From contig NZ_JASJOE010000029.1 in the NCBI RefSeq assembly GCF_030163755.1, positions 1 through 43,982 on the forward strand: a stretch of DNA of 43,982 bases, read 5' to 3'. This document shows positions 33,171-42,627 of this stretch, in pieces (position 1 is the stretch's first letter; the number at the start of each line of letters is the position of its first letter). A program made the translations under genes and the position numbers. Below the pieces are notes generated by a model. It saw nothing but the letters and a program-made list of their open reading frames with translations, was not told the origin of the DNA and searched no databases. Origin of the DNA: Roseicyclus amphidinii (GTDB taxonomy: Bacteria; Pseudomonadota; Alphaproteobacteria; Rhodobacterales; Rhodobacteraceae).

Positions 33171-34196
33171 ATGACCCGCACGCTTTACCGCAGCACCGCG
33201 CTTGCCACGGCGCTTGCGCTGATGACGGGTGCCGCAAGCGCCCAGACCCTGACGATGTCGTCCTGGGTGCCGCCGACCCATTTCCTGCACACCGATTTCT
33301 TCGTGCCCTTCGCCGAACAGATCGCCGAGGTGACCGAGGGCCGCGTGACCGTCACGATCCTGCCCGCGCCGCTGGGTGGCCCGGCGCAGCACTGGGAACT
33401 GGCGCGCACGGGCGTGGCGGACATCACCTGGGGCAATTTCACCTATGAACCCGAGCGTTTCGTCTCGATGTGGTTCGCGGAATTCCCCAACGCCGGCACG
33501 GATGCCGAGGCGCAGAGCGTCGCGCTCTGGCGGACCTACGAGGCGCACCTGGCGGATCTCCCGGTCTTCGACGGGGTCGAGATGCTGGCCGTGGGCCTGT
33601 TCGGCGGCGGCCAGCTGCACCATGGCAGCGCGCCGATGCTGACGCCCGCCGATATCGCCGGGCAGAAATTCCGCATGGGCGGCCCGATCCAGGAGCGGCT
33701 CCTGACCGAACTGGGCGCGGTGCCTGTCGCGGCGCCGGCCACGCGCGCCTACGAGATGCTGGAAAGCGGCGTGATCGACGGCTCGCTGCACACGATGGAA
33801 TCGGTCGTGAACTTCCGCCTCGAGGAGGCGCTGACCCACCATACGATCTTCCCCGAAGGCTTCTACGACGCCGCCTTTTTCGTGGTGATGAACTCCGCCC
33901 GCTGGGACAGCATCGCCCCCGCCGACCAGGCCGCCATCGAGGCCATCGCGGGCGAGGCGCTCTCGGCCACCTGGGGTCGCCAGTTCGACGCCCAGAACCC
34001 CGCCGCGGCCGAGGCGCTGGCCGCCGCCGGTCACACCATCTCCGAGGCCTCGCCCGAGCTGATCGGCGCCGTCGCCACGATCCGCGACGCGATGGTCGCC
34101 GACTGGGTCGTCGCCGCGCGCGAAGCGGGCCTTGCCGACCCCGAGTCCGCGATGGGCTTCTACATGGAGACCTACGAGGCGCAGGCCGCCGAATAA
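33171..34196 (+). CDS. TRAP transporter periplasmic binding protein (DctP family)
   Basis: This 341-residue protein has a signal peptide (MTRTLYRSTALATALALMTG, cleavage near ASAQ, residue 25) and a DctP fold: LTMSSWVPPTHFLHTDFFVP, DITWGNFTYEP and the long binding helix region with FRMGGPIQERLLTELGAVPV and MLESGVIDGSLHTMESV. The GxxD-type motif YEMLESGVIDG carries substrate-facing residues. TRAP systems use ion gradients to import organic acids. Substrate unknown; the MarR gene and shared operator suggest an aromatic or amino-acid-derived acid. Start supported by AGGGAG upstream. Confidence 0.9.
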   Translation: MTRTLYRSTALATALALMTGAASAQTLTMSSWVPPTHFLHTDFFVPFAEQIAEVTEGRVTVTILPAPLGGPAQHWELARTGVADITWGNFTYEPERFVSMWFAEFPNAGTDAEAQSVALWRTYEAHLADLPVFDGVEMLAVGLFGGGQLHHGSAPMLTPADIAGQKFRMGGPIQERLLTELGAVPVAAPATRAYEMLESGVIDGSLHTMESVVNFRLEEALTHHTIFPEGFYDAAFFVVMNSARWDSIAPADQAAIEAIAGEALSATWGRQFDAQNPAAAEALAAAGHTISEASPELIGAVATIRDAMVADWVVAAREAGLADPESAMGFYMETYEAQAAE

Positions 34197-34210
34197 GGCG
34201 TCCGGTGCAT

Positions 34211-34239
34211 CGGGGCGGGGGCTGCCCCCGTCCCGTTTT
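34211..34239 (+). terminator. Attenuator-like hairpin between dctP and dctQ genes
   Basis: An 11-base stem with one G-U pair (CGGGGCGGGGG at 34211-34221, partner at 34225-34235) and a three-base loop is followed by TTTT. It stands within the operon after the binding-protein gene, so it probably reduces rather than stops transcription of the permease genes. Confidence 0.7.
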
Positions 34240-34255
34240 CGGGGAGGATACCCAA

Positions 34256-34756
34256 ATGCTTTCAATCGCCTGGGCGCTGCGGCGCACGGTCGAGACGGTC
34301 ATGGCCATCGTCCTGATGTCCATGGTCGCGCTGACCTTTGCCGATGTGATCGGTCGCCGCCTCTTCGGCGCGCCGATCTACGGCGCACATGACATCACCG
34401 AGCACCTGATGGCGCTGGTCGTCTTCAGCGGTCTGCCGCTGGTGACGGTGGCGGGCGCGCATCTGACCGTGGACCTGTTCGACCGGCTGATCGGACAGGC
34501 CTGGATGGGGTGGTGGCGGGCGCTGACCGCCGTGCTGGTGGTCGGCACACTGTGCCTTCTGGCGTGGCTCTTCGTGCGCCACGGCCTGAACGCCGCCCGC
34601 ATCTCGGAAGTCAGCCAGGCGCTGCGCATTCCGCGCGAGCCGCTTTACCTGTTCATCGGGGCGAGTTTCGCCCTTTCCGCCGTTGCGGCCGCCGCCATCG
34701 CCCTGACGGGCCCGATGGTCGACGCGGACGACACCCACGAGGAGGATCCGCTGTGA
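34256..34756 (+). CDS. TRAP transporter small membrane subunit (DctQ family)
   Basis: This 166-residue protein has four predicted membrane helices, with the family pattern FADVIGRRLFGAPIYGAHDITEH after helix 1 and LYLFIGASFALSAVAAAAIAL as the last helix. It partners the large subunit in the inner membrane. The ATG has GGGGAGG upstream. Its stop overlaps the GTG start of the next gene by four bases (GTGA). Confidence 0.88.
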   Translation: MLSIAWALRRTVETVMAIVLMSMVALTFADVIGRRLFGAPIYGAHDITEHLMALVVFSGLPLVTVAGAHLTVDLFDRLIGQAWMGWWRALTAVLVVGTLCLLAWLFVRHGLNAARISEVSQALRIPREPLYLFIGASFALSAVAAAAIALTGPMVDADDTHEEDPL

Positions 34757-36045
34757 TCGTCGGTGCCCTGTCCATGCTGGCCGCCATCGGGCTGGCCTTT
34801 CTGCGCGTTCCCCTCGGCTTTGCGCTTCTGGCCGTCTCCGTCGCGGGGATCGGGCTGGCGGTGAACTGGAACGTCGCCTTGCAGCTCTTGCCCTTCACCA
34901 TCTCGGATGCGGTGCTCAACTACGACCTGGCGGTCGTGCCGATGTTCATCCTGATGGGCAACATCATCGCCAAGACCGGCATCGCGCAGGACCTGTTCCG
35001 CGCCGCCCATGCCTTCGTCGGCCATGTGCGCGGGGGCCTCGCGCTCTCGACGATGATGTCCTGCGCGGGGTTCTCGGCCGTGTGCGGCTCGAGCTACGCC
35101 ACGGCGGCCACCATGGCCAAGGTCGCCTATCCCAGCATGAAGCACTACGGCTATTCGCAGTCGCTGGCGGCGGGCACCATCGCGGCGGGCGGCACGCTGG
35201 GCATCCTGATCCCGCCGTCGATCATCATGGTCATATACGGCATCCTGACCCAGACCAATATCGGCGACCTCTTCGTCGCGGGCGTGGTGCCGGGGTTGAT
35301 CGGGCTTGCGCTCTACCTCGCCGCGATCCGGCTCATCGCCGCGCGCTCTCCGTCCGAGGCCCCGAAGGGCGCGGCAAGCAGCTGGGCGGATCGCTGGCGC
35401 GCGCTGGCAGGCGTATGGCCCTTCGTGCTGATCTTCGGGCTGATCATCGGGGGGCTTTACGCCAAGCTTTTCACCCCGACCGAGGCCGCCGGAATGGGCG
35501 CGGGCCTTGCGCTGGTCGTGGCGGGCTTCAGCGGGAGGATGTCATGGCGGATGCTGCGCCGGGTCATCGTGGACACGGCCTATACCTCGATCTCGCTCTA
35601 CACGGTGCTGTTCGGTGCGCTGATGCTGTCCAAGCTGCTCACCCTCTCGGGCCTTGCCGCGGGCGTTCTCGGGCTGATCGAGGCGACCGGGCTGGAAGGG
35701 ATGTGGCTGATCCTCGCCATTCTCGCCGTCTTCCTCGTGCTGGGCTGCGTCATGGACTCGATGGCGATCATCCTGATCTTCGTCCCCCTGTTCGCGCCCA
35801 TCGTGGTGGCACAGGGCTTTGACCTCGTGTGGTTCGGGATCCTGGTCATCGTGGTCACGGAAATCGCGCTGATCACGCCGCCCGTGGGGATGAATGTCTT
35901 TGTCCTGAAGGCGGTGCTGCCGGATGTCCCCGTCGCACGCATCTTTCGGGGGCTCGTGCCCTTCGTGGGGGTCGACCTTGTGCGGCTCGTGCTCCTGCTG
36001 GCCTTTCCGGCCCTGACGCTCTGGCTGGGAACGACCGTGGCCTGA
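34753..36045 (+). CDS. TRAP transporter large membrane subunit (DctM family)
   Basis: This 430-residue permease of about 12 helices has the DctM signatures MFILMGNIIAKTG, SCAGFSAVCGSSYATAATM, LGILIPPSIIMVIYG, FTPTEAAGMGAG and ALITPPVGMNVFVLK. It is the ion-coupled translocator of the TRAP system. The GTG at 34753 is chosen because GGAGGATCCGCT stands directly before it and it couples to the dctQ stop; the frame runs further upstream without function. A terminator follows at 36051-36079. Confidence 0.92.
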   Translation: MIVGALSMLAAIGLAFLRVPLGFALLAVSVAGIGLAVNWNVALQLLPFTISDAVLNYDLAVVPMFILMGNIIAKTGIAQDLFRAAHAFVGHVRGGLALSTMMSCAGFSAVCGSSYATAATMAKVAYPSMKHYGYSQSLAAGTIAAGGTLGILIPPSIIMVIYGILTQTNIGDLFVAGVVPGLIGLALYLAAIRLIAARSPSEAPKGAASSWADRWRALAGVWPFVLIFGLIIGGLYAKLFTPTEAAGMGAGLALVVAGFSGRMSWRMLRRVIVDTAYTSISLYTVLFGALMLSKLLTLSGLAAGVLGLIEATGLEGMWLILAILAVFLVLGCVMDSMAIILIFVPLFAPIVVAQGFDLVWFGILVIVVTEIALITPPVGMNVFVLKAVLPDVPVARIFRGLVPFVGVDLVRLVLLLAFPALTLWLGTTVA

Positions 36046-36050
36046 ACCGC

Positions 36051-36079
36051 GCCCGCCCCGACCACGGGGCGGGTGTTTT
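36051..36079 (+). terminator. Terminator of the TRAP operon
   Basis: A ten-base stem (GCCCGCCCCG at 36051-36060, partner at 36065-36074, one G-U pair) with a four-base loop is followed by GTTTT. The remaining 36080-36315 stretch before the tRNA holds no gene that I can support. Confidence 0.8.
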
Positions 36080-36315
36080 CGCAAGGCCCCGCCTCTGCGG
36101 AGGCCCGGCCTGCCGCCGCCCCTCCGCCTCTCTCATCCGCGCCCCCGCGCCCGTGACCCGCACCGCTCGAGCCGGACTGTCCGGCGGCGCGGTCCCGGCC
36201 GGACGGGCCGTCACCCGGCGTGCAAGGCGGCGTGCGACCCTTTTCGCCAAGCCCATGGGCAGGCCCGAAACCGTCGCAAATCCCGAGGGATGCGTGAACC
36301 GAACCGCAGGGAGCG

Positions 36316-36400
36316 TGGTGCGGGTGAAGGGACTCGAACCCCCACGCCTCGCGGCGCCAGAACCTAAATCTGGTGCGTCTACCAGTTCCGCCACACCCGC
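36316..36400 (-). tRNA. tRNA-Leu(UAG)
   Basis: The minus strand folds as a class II tRNA: acceptor GCGGGTG paired with CACCCGC, a D-arm with GGTAGACGC, anticodon stem CCAGA/TCTGG with loop TTTAGGT giving anticodon UAG (reads CUA), a long variable arm and the T-arm GGGGGTTCGAGTCCC. Discriminator A and an encoded CCA end complete 85 bases. No flanking integrase or duplicated 3' end was seen, so it is not an evident integration site. Confidence 0.97.
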
Positions 36401-36636
36401 ATGCGCCGGGGTTTAGCAAAGCTCACCCGCCGGGGCGAGAGGCAAAAGCGGCGGCTTTACCGGATCGAAACCCGGCCCGGCGCAGGCTGACGGCATGACC
36501 GCCTGCCCCGATGCCACACCCCCACCTTTCCCGGCCCGACGTGCCGGATTTTTCTGTGCAAGCCGATTCGAACAGGCTACGATTCGGTCACAAGCAAAAA
36601 ACGGTGCAAAGCGCCGAGAACCGAGCAGGTTTCGAC

Positions 36637-37131
36637 ATGACCGACATGACCCCTATCGCAGCGGCGCTGCGCGTGGAGGACGTGGCACTGGCCGAAGGCA
36701 CACATGCCCTCGCGCCCTGCAGCCTTGTCCTGACACTCGACGGCGCATTGCCGGCCGAGCATCTCTACCCCGGCGACAGGATCATCACCCGCCACGGCGC
36801 ACGCACGCTGATGGCCGCCGACCGGGTCCTCCTGCCCGCGGGCACCCCGATCGTGATGGTGACGCGCAATGCCTTCGGCGGCCGCCCGGACCGTGACATG
36901 TGGCTGCCCGCCGCGCAGCGCATCCTGATCCGTGACTGGCGCGCCAAGGCGCTCTACGGGCAGGCGCAGGCCTGCGTTCCCGCGGGGCAGCTGGCCGATG
37001 GCGATTACGTCCGCCTGTCCACCCTCGAGCAGGACGAGAGCTGTGTCGCGCTGCGCTTCGGCAGGCCCGAGGTGCTCTATGCCGACGGGCTGGAACTGGC
37101 CTCGGCCGATCCGCTGCGGGTGCCCGCGTAA
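36637..37131 (+). CDS. Hint-domain protein
   Basis: This 164-residue protein matches the Hint (hedgehog/intein) domain family frequent in Rhodobacterales: CSLVLTLDGALPAEHLYPGD, RIITRHGARTL, LPAAQRILIRDWRAKALYG (an RxxLIR-type segment) and ADGLELASADPLRVPA. Several relatives in the lineage are much longer secreted proteins; this one is essentially the Hint unit alone. The ATG at 36637 puts a short N-terminal tail before the domain; the frame is open from 36511, but that part looks non-coding. Gap 36401-36636 holds no other feature I can support. Biological role of the family is poorly known. Confidence 0.72.
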   Translation: MTDMTPIAAALRVEDVALAEGTHALAPCSLVLTLDGALPAEHLYPGDRIITRHGARTLMAADRVLLPAGTPIVMVTRNAFGGRPDRDMWLPAAQRILIRDWRAKALYGQAQACVPAGQLADGDYVRLSTLEQDESCVALRFGRPEVLYADGLELASADPLRVPA

Positions 37132-37180
37132 CGCCCGAGACGCTCCGCGGCGCCCGGTCGCGCCACGATGACAGGCGTCG

Positions 37181-38731
37181 TCATGCGCCGAGGCCGCGCA
37201 GGACATGCGGCAGCCGTTCGGGCAGATCCTCGGCGATCAGGCCGGGACCGTAGCGCCGCGCGGCCTCGACATGGAGCCAGGCCGCGGCCCCTGTCGCCGC
37301 CATGGCGGGCAGGCCTCGCGCCATCAGCCCGGCGATGATCCCGGCCAGCACATCCCCCGCGCCCGCGGTCGCAAGCCAGGGCACCGCGCGCGGACCGGTC
37401 GCCGCGTGAACGCGGCAGTCGCCCGAGGGGTCGGCGATGACCGTGTCCCGCCCCTTGAGCAGCACGACACACCCGGCCCGGTCCGCCGCCGCCCGCACCG
37501 CATCGGCCCGCGAAAAGGCCGGACCGCTCACCGCCGCGGCCCCCAGGCGCGCCGCGAGGTCGGGAAAGAGCCGCCCGAATTCGCCGTCATGCGGCGTCAG
37601 GACGACGCCCGGATGCAGCCCCCGGAACAGCGCATCGGGCGCATCGGCGAAGGCCGTCAGCGCATCGGCATCGAGCACCGTCGCACGCCGCGCGGCAAGC
37701 GCCGCGGGCACAAGCGCGCGCGCCTGCGCCAGCCCGAGCCCTGGACCAAGGCACAACGCGGTCAGCCGCGCATCCTCGAGCATGGCGGCAAGATCCGCCT
37801 CGCCCGCGACCTCGCGCAGCATGATCGCGGTCAGCTGCGCCGCGCATTCGGCCATCGCCTCGGGCGGGGCGGCCACGGTGACAAGCCCCGCCCCGATCCT
37901 GAGCGCGGCCCGTGCCGCAAGCCGCGCGGCCCCCGAGCGCCCGCGCCCCCCGGACAGGACCAGCGCGTGACCGTGGTCGAACTTGTGCCCGCCCTGTTTG
38001 CGCAGGACCGACGCGTCGGGCGCATCGACCAGCGACAGCGCGCCGTCAGCTGCGTGCGTGCGCAGTCCGATGTCGCATACAATCACACGGCCGCACAGGT
38101 CGGGGCCGGGGCCGAGCAGGTGGCCGGGTTTCGCCGCATGGAAGGTGACCGTCAGATCGGCGCGAAAGGCCGGTCCGCGCCCGGCCTTGTCCGTCAGGAT
38201 GCGACCTGAGTCGGCGCACAGGCCCGAGGGCACATCGACGGCGACGCGCCGCCAATCGAGATAGGCGGCACCGTCAAACGGCATCAGCGCCCCCTGCGCC
38301 AGATCCGGCCCGATCCCGCGCGAAAGACCGATGCCGAAGAGGGCGTCCACGATCAGCCCGGTGCCGCCCGCAAGCTCGGGGCGCGCCGACATCGGCAAGG
38401 GCTTGACCGCCCCCATCGCGGCCCAGCGGGCATGGTTGGTGGCGGCATCCGGCGGCAGGCGGGCGGGATCGCCAAGCAAGAACACCTCGAGCTCCCACCC
38501 CAGCGCCTTCAGCCGCCGCGCCACCACGAACCCGTCACCGCCGTTGTTGCCCGGACCGCACAGCACGATCGCCCTGTGCGGGGTCGCCGCCAGCTCCGGC
38601 CAGTGCGCCAGGACCGCATCGACGACGCCCTGCCCCGCGCGCTCCATCAGGTCGAGGCCGCTCACCTGCCCGCTGGCGATGGCATCGCGCTCGATCCCGC
38701 GCATTTCGGCGGCTGTCGGAAGGCCGGTCAT
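37181..38731 (-). CDS. nnr: Bifunctional NAD(P)H-hydrate epimerase/dehydratase
   Basis: This 516-residue protein repairs hydrated NAD(P)H. The N-terminal YjeF_N epimerase domain (about residues 1-215) has CGPGNNGGDGFVVARRL; the C-terminal ADP-dependent dehydratase (ribokinase-like, about 225-516) has GHALVLSGGRGRSGAARLAA, TPHDGEF and TAGAGDVLAGIIAGL. The fused form is usual in bacteria. It is convergent with the Hint gene and divergent from glnB; no partner operon. Confidence 0.93.
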   Translation of the reverse strand: MTGLPTAAEMRGIERDAIASGQVSGLDLMERAGQGVVDAVLAHWPELAATPHRAIVLCGPGNNGGDGFVVARRLKALGWELEVFLLGDPARLPPDAATNHARWAAMGAVKPLPMSARPELAGGTGLIVDALFGIGLSRGIGPDLAQGALMPFDGAAYLDWRRVAVDVPSGLCADSGRILTDKAGRGPAFRADLTVTFHAAKPGHLLGPGPDLCGRVIVCDIGLRTHAADGALSLVDAPDASVLRKQGGHKFDHGHALVLSGGRGRSGAARLAARAALRIGAGLVTVAAPPEAMAECAAQLTAIMLREVAGEADLAAMLEDARLTALCLGPGLGLAQARALVPAALAARRATVLDADALTAFADAPDALFRGLHPGVVLTPHDGEFGRLFPDLAARLGAAAVSGPAFSRADAVRAAADRAGCVVLLKGRDTVIADPSGDCRVHAATGPRAVPWLATAGAGDVLAGIIAGLMARGLPAMAATGAAAWLHVEAARRYGPGLIAEDLPERLPHVLRGLGA

Positions 38732-38865
38732 CGCGCCGGAGCCGTCGATTTCACGAGTGATGCATTTTTGGGCACTATGCTCAATTCCTGATCGGCCATC
38801 GGGATTCGCCCGCCCCGCGGCGGCTATCCCGACGCTACCGCATGGACGCCCCCCGCCGAAAGTGA

Positions 38866-39246
<381 letters not shown>

Positions 39247-39322
39247 GCGCGGCATCCATCACACGGGCCACGCGCTGCGCGCGGCACGGACCACAGGACC
39301 ACTACGTCAAGGGAAGGTCACG

Positions 39323-40729
39323 ATGAGCAAAGAATCATTCCTGAAACTTATGAAGGACGAAGGCGCGGAATACGTCGACATCCGCTTCACCGATCCGCGC
39401 GGCAAGCTGCAGCACGTTACGGTGATGGCGGACCTCGTCGACGAGGATTTCCTTGACGAAGGCTTCATGTTCGACGGCTCCTCGATCGCGGGCTGGAAGG
39501 GCATCGAGGCATCGGACATGAAGCTGATGCCCGACACCGACAGCGCCTATGTCGATCCGTTCTACGCGGAAAAGACGATCTGCGTTCACTGCACCGTGGT
39601 CGAGCCCGACACCGGCGAGCCCTACAACCGCGACCCGCGCGGCACCGCGCTGCTGGCCGAGGCCTACCTGAAATCCTCGGGCATCGGTGACGTGTTCTAC
39701 TGCGGCCCCGAGGCGGAATTCTTCGTCTTCGACGACGTCCGCTATGCCGTGAGCATGAACAAGGTCGCCTTCGAGGTCGACGCGGTCGACGGTGCCTGGA
39801 ACACCGACACCGAGTACGAGATGGGCAACATGGGCCACCGCCCGGGCATCAAGGGCGGCTACTTCCCCGTGAACCCGATCGACCCCGGCCAGGACCTGCG
39901 CTCGGAAATGCTCTCCACGATGAAGCGGATGGGCATGAAGGTCGACAAGCACCACCACGAGGTCGCGTCGAACCAGCACGAGCTGGGCTTGATCTTCGAC
40001 AGCCTGACCAAGCAGGCCGACGAACTGCAGAAGTACAAGTACGTCATTCACAACGTGGCGCATGCCTACGGCAAGTCGGCGACCTTCATGCCCAAGCCGA
40101 TGGCCGGCGACAACGGCACCGGCATGCACGTCAACATGTCGATCTGGAAGGACGGCAAGCCGCTGTTCGCGGGCGACAAGTATGCCGACCTGTCGGACGA
40201 GGCGCTGTATTTCATCGGCGGCATCCTGAAGCATGCCAAGACGCTGAACGCCTTCACCAACCCGTCGACGAACTCCTACAAGCGCCTGATCCCCGGCTTC
40301 GAAGCCCCGGTTCTGCGCGCCTACTCGGCCCGGAACCGCTCGGGCTGCGTGCGTATCCCGTGGACGGAAAGCCCCAAGGCCAAGCGCGTCGAGGCCCGCT
40401 TCCCCGACCCGTCGGCGAACCCCTACCTGTGCTTTGCCGCGCTGCTGATGGCCGGCCTCGACGGCATCCAGAACAAGATCCACCCCGGCGATCCGTCGGA
40501 CAAGGATCTCTACGACCTGCCGCCCGAGGAACTGGCCGGCATCCCGACCGTCTGCGCAAGCCTGCGCGAGGCGCTGGAGAGCCTGGAAGCCGATCACGAC
40601 TTCCTGCTCAAGGGCGACGTGTTCACCAAGGACCAGATCGAGGGCTACATGGCGCTCAAGTGGGACGAGGTCTATGCCTTCGAGCACACGCCGCACCCGG
40701 TCGAATACAAGATGTACTACAGCTGCTGA
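39323..40729 (+). CDS. glnA: Glutamine synthetase type I
   Basis: This 468-residue enzyme makes glutamine from glutamate, ammonia and ATP as a dodecamer. Signatures are [48 protein letters not shown] (ATP/glutamate site) and the adenylylation Tyr397 in [11 protein letters not shown]. It is in the glnB-glnA unit and is regulated by PII through adenylylation. A strong terminator follows. Confidence 0.98.
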   Translation: MSKESFLKLMKDEGAEYVDIRFTDPRGKLQHVTVMADLVDEDFLDEGFMFDGSSIAGWKGIEASDMKLMPDTDSAYVDPFYAEKTICVHCTVVEPDTGEPYNRDPRGTALLAEAYLKSSGIGDVFYCGPEAEFFVFDDVRYAVSMNKVAFEVDAVDGAWNTDTEYEMGNMGHRPGIKGGYFPVNPIDPGQDLRSEMLSTMKRMGMKVDKHHHEVASNQHELGLIFDSLTKQADELQKYKYVIHNVAHAYGKSATFMPKPMAGDNGTGMHVNMSIWKDGKPLFAGDKYADLSDEALYFIGGILKHAKTLNAFTNPSTNSYKRLIPGFEAPVLRAYSARNRSGCVRIPWTESPKAKRVEARFPDPSANPYLCFAALLMAGLDGIQNKIHPGDPSDKDLYDLPPEELAGIPTVCASLREALESLEADHDFLLKGDVFTKDQIEGYMALKWDEVYAFEHTPHPVEYKMYYSC

Positions 40730-40749
40730 TCGCCGCTGCAAGGAACGGG

Positions 40750-40777
40750 AAACGGGCGCCTTCGGGTGCCCGTTTTT
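40750..40777 (+). terminator. Terminator of glnBA
   Basis: An 11-base stem with one G-U pair (40750-40760 with 40765-40775) is closed by a UUCG tetraloop and runs into five T. Very stable. Confidence 0.92.
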
Positions 40778-40808
40778 CGTTGTGATCCGCTTTTTCGTTG
40801 AGATCCGC
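40773..40808. repeat. Tandem 18-base direct repeat after glnA
   Basis: TTTTTCGTTGTGATCCGC (40773-40790) is followed directly by a copy with one change (40791-40808). The first copy includes the T-run of the glnA terminator, so the duplication arose after the terminator. Confidence 0.85.
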
Positions 40809-40815
40809 GAGCCTG

Positions 40816-40865
40816 AGAACCGCCCGATACGGCGGGTGCCCCTCAGAACCGCCCGATACGGCGGG
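40816..40865. repeat. 21-base direct repeat duplicating the 3' end of orf63
   Basis: AGAACCGCCCGATACGGCGG plus G occurs at 40816-40836 and 40845-40865, 29 bases apart. The second copy holds the last codons (RRIGRF) of the 63-residue gene; the first is an untranslated copy beyond its stop. Each copy contains a CCGCC...GGCGG inverted repeat. Confidence 0.85.
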
Positions 40866-41034
40866 CGAGCTTGAGCGCCTGTTTGCTGCGCTGCGCGCTT
40901 TGGCGGGCCTGCGCCTGCTGCTCGGGCGTGGCATCCGCCCGACCGCGGGTCGCCCGCGCGATACCGGCGTCCACGCCGCGGCCGATCAATCGCCCGATGA
41001 CGCGGCGGATCAGCATGTTCAGAATTCGGTCCAT
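40843..41034 (-). CDS. Conserved small basic protein (63 residues)
   Basis: The protein is MDRILNMLIRRVIGRLIGRG followed by a Gln/Ala/Arg-rich helix ending KLARRIGRF. An amphipathic, Arg-rich N-terminus suggests membrane or nucleic-acid contact. Small proteins of this form sit beside scpAB in Rhodobacterales. Function not known. Between it and scpB (41035-41127) nothing else is evident. Confidence 0.6.
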   Translation of the reverse strand: MDRILNMLIRRVIGRLIGRGVDAGIARATRGRADATPEQQAQARQSAQRSKQALKLARRIGRF

Positions 41035-41127
41035 GTCTCTGCCCCGGAATTGCCCCCGGCCTTCACCGGGGGACGCCTTGCCGTCACGGTGGGATATACC
41101 ACGATCGTGGCGAAAATCAGGAGCGTC

Positions 41128-41826
41128 TCAAAGATCGTCTTCGCCGGTGCCCGGTTCGTCGTCGGGCAGCTGCGCCTCGGCGTCGTCCTCGAACATGTCG
41201 CCCGTATCCTCGTCGCGCGGCAACTCGGCCTCGCCCCCCTCGGGCGGGCGGCTTTCCAGAAGGCCCGCCTCGCGCAACTCTTTCAGACCCGGCAAGTCGC
41301 GGGCGCTTTCCAGGCCGAAATGGTCGAGGAAGCTTTGCGTCACCACGTAGGTGACAGGCCGCCCCGGCGTCATGCGACGGCGCCCGAAGCGGACCCATTC
41401 CAACTCGATCAGCTGATCGACGGTGCCGCGCGAGACCGAGACTCCGCGGATCTCCTCGATCTCGGCGCGGGTGACGGGCTGGTGATAGGCGATGATCGCC
41501 AAGGTCTCGATCGCGGCGCGACTGAGCTTGCGGGTCTCGACCGTCTCGCGCGCCATGAGAAACCCGAGGTCGGCGGCGGTGCGGATCGCCCAGGCATCGC
41601 CCACGCGGGCGACGGTCACGCCGCGCCCCTCGTAGCGTTTGCGCAGAAGCTGCAGCGCCTCGGCCGGGTCACAGCCATGGGGCATCCGCGCCTCCATCTC
41701 GGCCAGCGTCAAGGGGGCGGCGGCGGCAAACAGCATCGCTTCGACCATGCGCTCCTGCTCGGGGAGCGGGGGGGCGCGAAACAGGCTTTTCTCCCTGCCG
41801 TCAGGCTGTTGGGCGGTGTCGTTCAT
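41128..41826 (-). CDS. scpB: Segregation and condensation protein B
   Basis: This 232-residue kleisin-interacting protein has tandem winged helices. The core segment reads TLAIIAYHQPVTRAEIEEIR, then GVSVSRGTVDQLIELEWVR; GRPVTYVVTQSFLDHFGL follows. The acidic tail (EDTGDMFEDDAEAQLPDDE) is typical of alphaproteobacterial ScpB. With ScpA and SMC it condenses and segregates the chromosome. Its start directly follows the scpA stop. Confidence 0.95.
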   Translation of the reverse strand: MNDTAQQPDGREKSLFRAPPLPEQERMVEAMLFAAAAPLTLAEMEARMPHGCDPAEALQLLRKRYEGRGVTVARVGDAWAIRTAADLGFLMARETVETRKLSRAAIETLAIIAYHQPVTRAEIEEIRGVSVSRGTVDQLIELEWVRFGRRRMTPGRPVTYVVTQSFLDHFGLESARDLPGLKELREAGLLESRPPEGGEAELPRDEDTGDMFEDDAEAQLPDDEPGTGEDDL

Positions 41827-42627
41827 CTAGTCGTCCCTGCGGCGCAGCTGGATCGGCGCGAAAGTCTCGGACTGCCGGATGCGGACCTTGCCCGCCTTGG
41901 CCAGTTCCAGCGCCGCCGCGAAACTGGCCGCGGTGGCCGAGCGGCGGCGCTTGGGGTCCATCGTCCAGCCCTCCGGCAGGTAGCTGATCAGGTCGGTCCA
42001 CTCGCCCGCGTAGCCGATCATGCCGCGCATGCGGTCCAGCGCCTCTTCCATGGTCAGGATCGCCTCGCGGTCCAGCACGAAGGGGCGGAACTCGTCGCGG
42101 GTGCGGATGCGGGCATAGGCCTGCATCAGGTCCAGAAGCCCCGCGGTCCAGGTGACGCGGCGGGCGGTGGTCATTTCCTGAACTTCGCCGCGCGCGAAAC
42201 GGTCCTGCCCCAGCCGGTCGCGCGCCATCAGCTTGGCCGCGCAATCGCGCATCGCCGCAAGGCGCTCGAGCTGGAAGGCGAGATAGGCGGCCATCTCCTC
42301 GCCGCTTGGCCCCTCTTCGGTTGGGTCGGGCGGCAGCAGCAGACGGGATTTCAGGAAGGCGAGCCAGGCCGCCATGACGAGGTAATCGGCGGCCAGCTCG
42401 ATGCGCAGCGTGCGCGCCTCTTCGATGAAGGCGAGATATTGCTCGGTCAGTTGCAGGATGGACACCTTGCGCAGGTCCACCTTCTGCGAGCGCGACAGCG
42501 TCAAGAGCAGATCGAGCGGCCCCTCGAACCCGTCCACGTCGACGATCAGCGCCTCGGCCGCGCGGCGCGTGGCGACGGCGTCCCATTCGGCATCCGTGTC
42601 GTTGGCGGCGATGGGCCGGTCAGCCAT
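41827..42627 (-). CDS. scpA: Segregation and condensation protein A
   Basis: This 266-residue kleisin bridges the SMC heads. VDGFEGPLDLLLTLSRSQKV and the YLVMAAWLAFLKSRLLLP segment are family signatures, and the C-terminal winged helix (FAAALELAKAGKVRIRQSETF) contacts the SMC head. The ATG at 42627 overlaps nagZ by eight bases; upstream frame inside nagZ is shadow. It is in the order SPOR-nagZ-scpA-scpB. Confidence 0.95.
   Translation of the reverse strand: MADRPIAANDTDAEWDAVATRRAAEALIVDVDGFEGPLDLLLTLSRSQKVDLRKVSILQLTEQYLAFIEEARTLRIELAADYLVMAAWLAFLKSRLLLPPDPTEEGPSGEEMAAYLAFQLERLAAMRDCAAKLMARDRLGQDRFARGEVQEMTTARRVTWTAGLLDLMQAYARIRTRDEFRPFVLDREAILTMEEALDRMRGMIGYAGEWTDLISYLPEGWTMDPKRRRSATAASFAAALELAKAGKVRIRQSETFAPIQLRRRDD

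Noticed and set aside
32979-34265. Long minus-strand extension of marR through the dctP gene
   Set aside because: MarR homology begins at 32978 and the extension is the complement of dctP.
36316-36400. tRNA-Leu as an integration site
   Set aside because: No integrase, no repeated tRNA 3' end and normal housekeeping genes on the right side.
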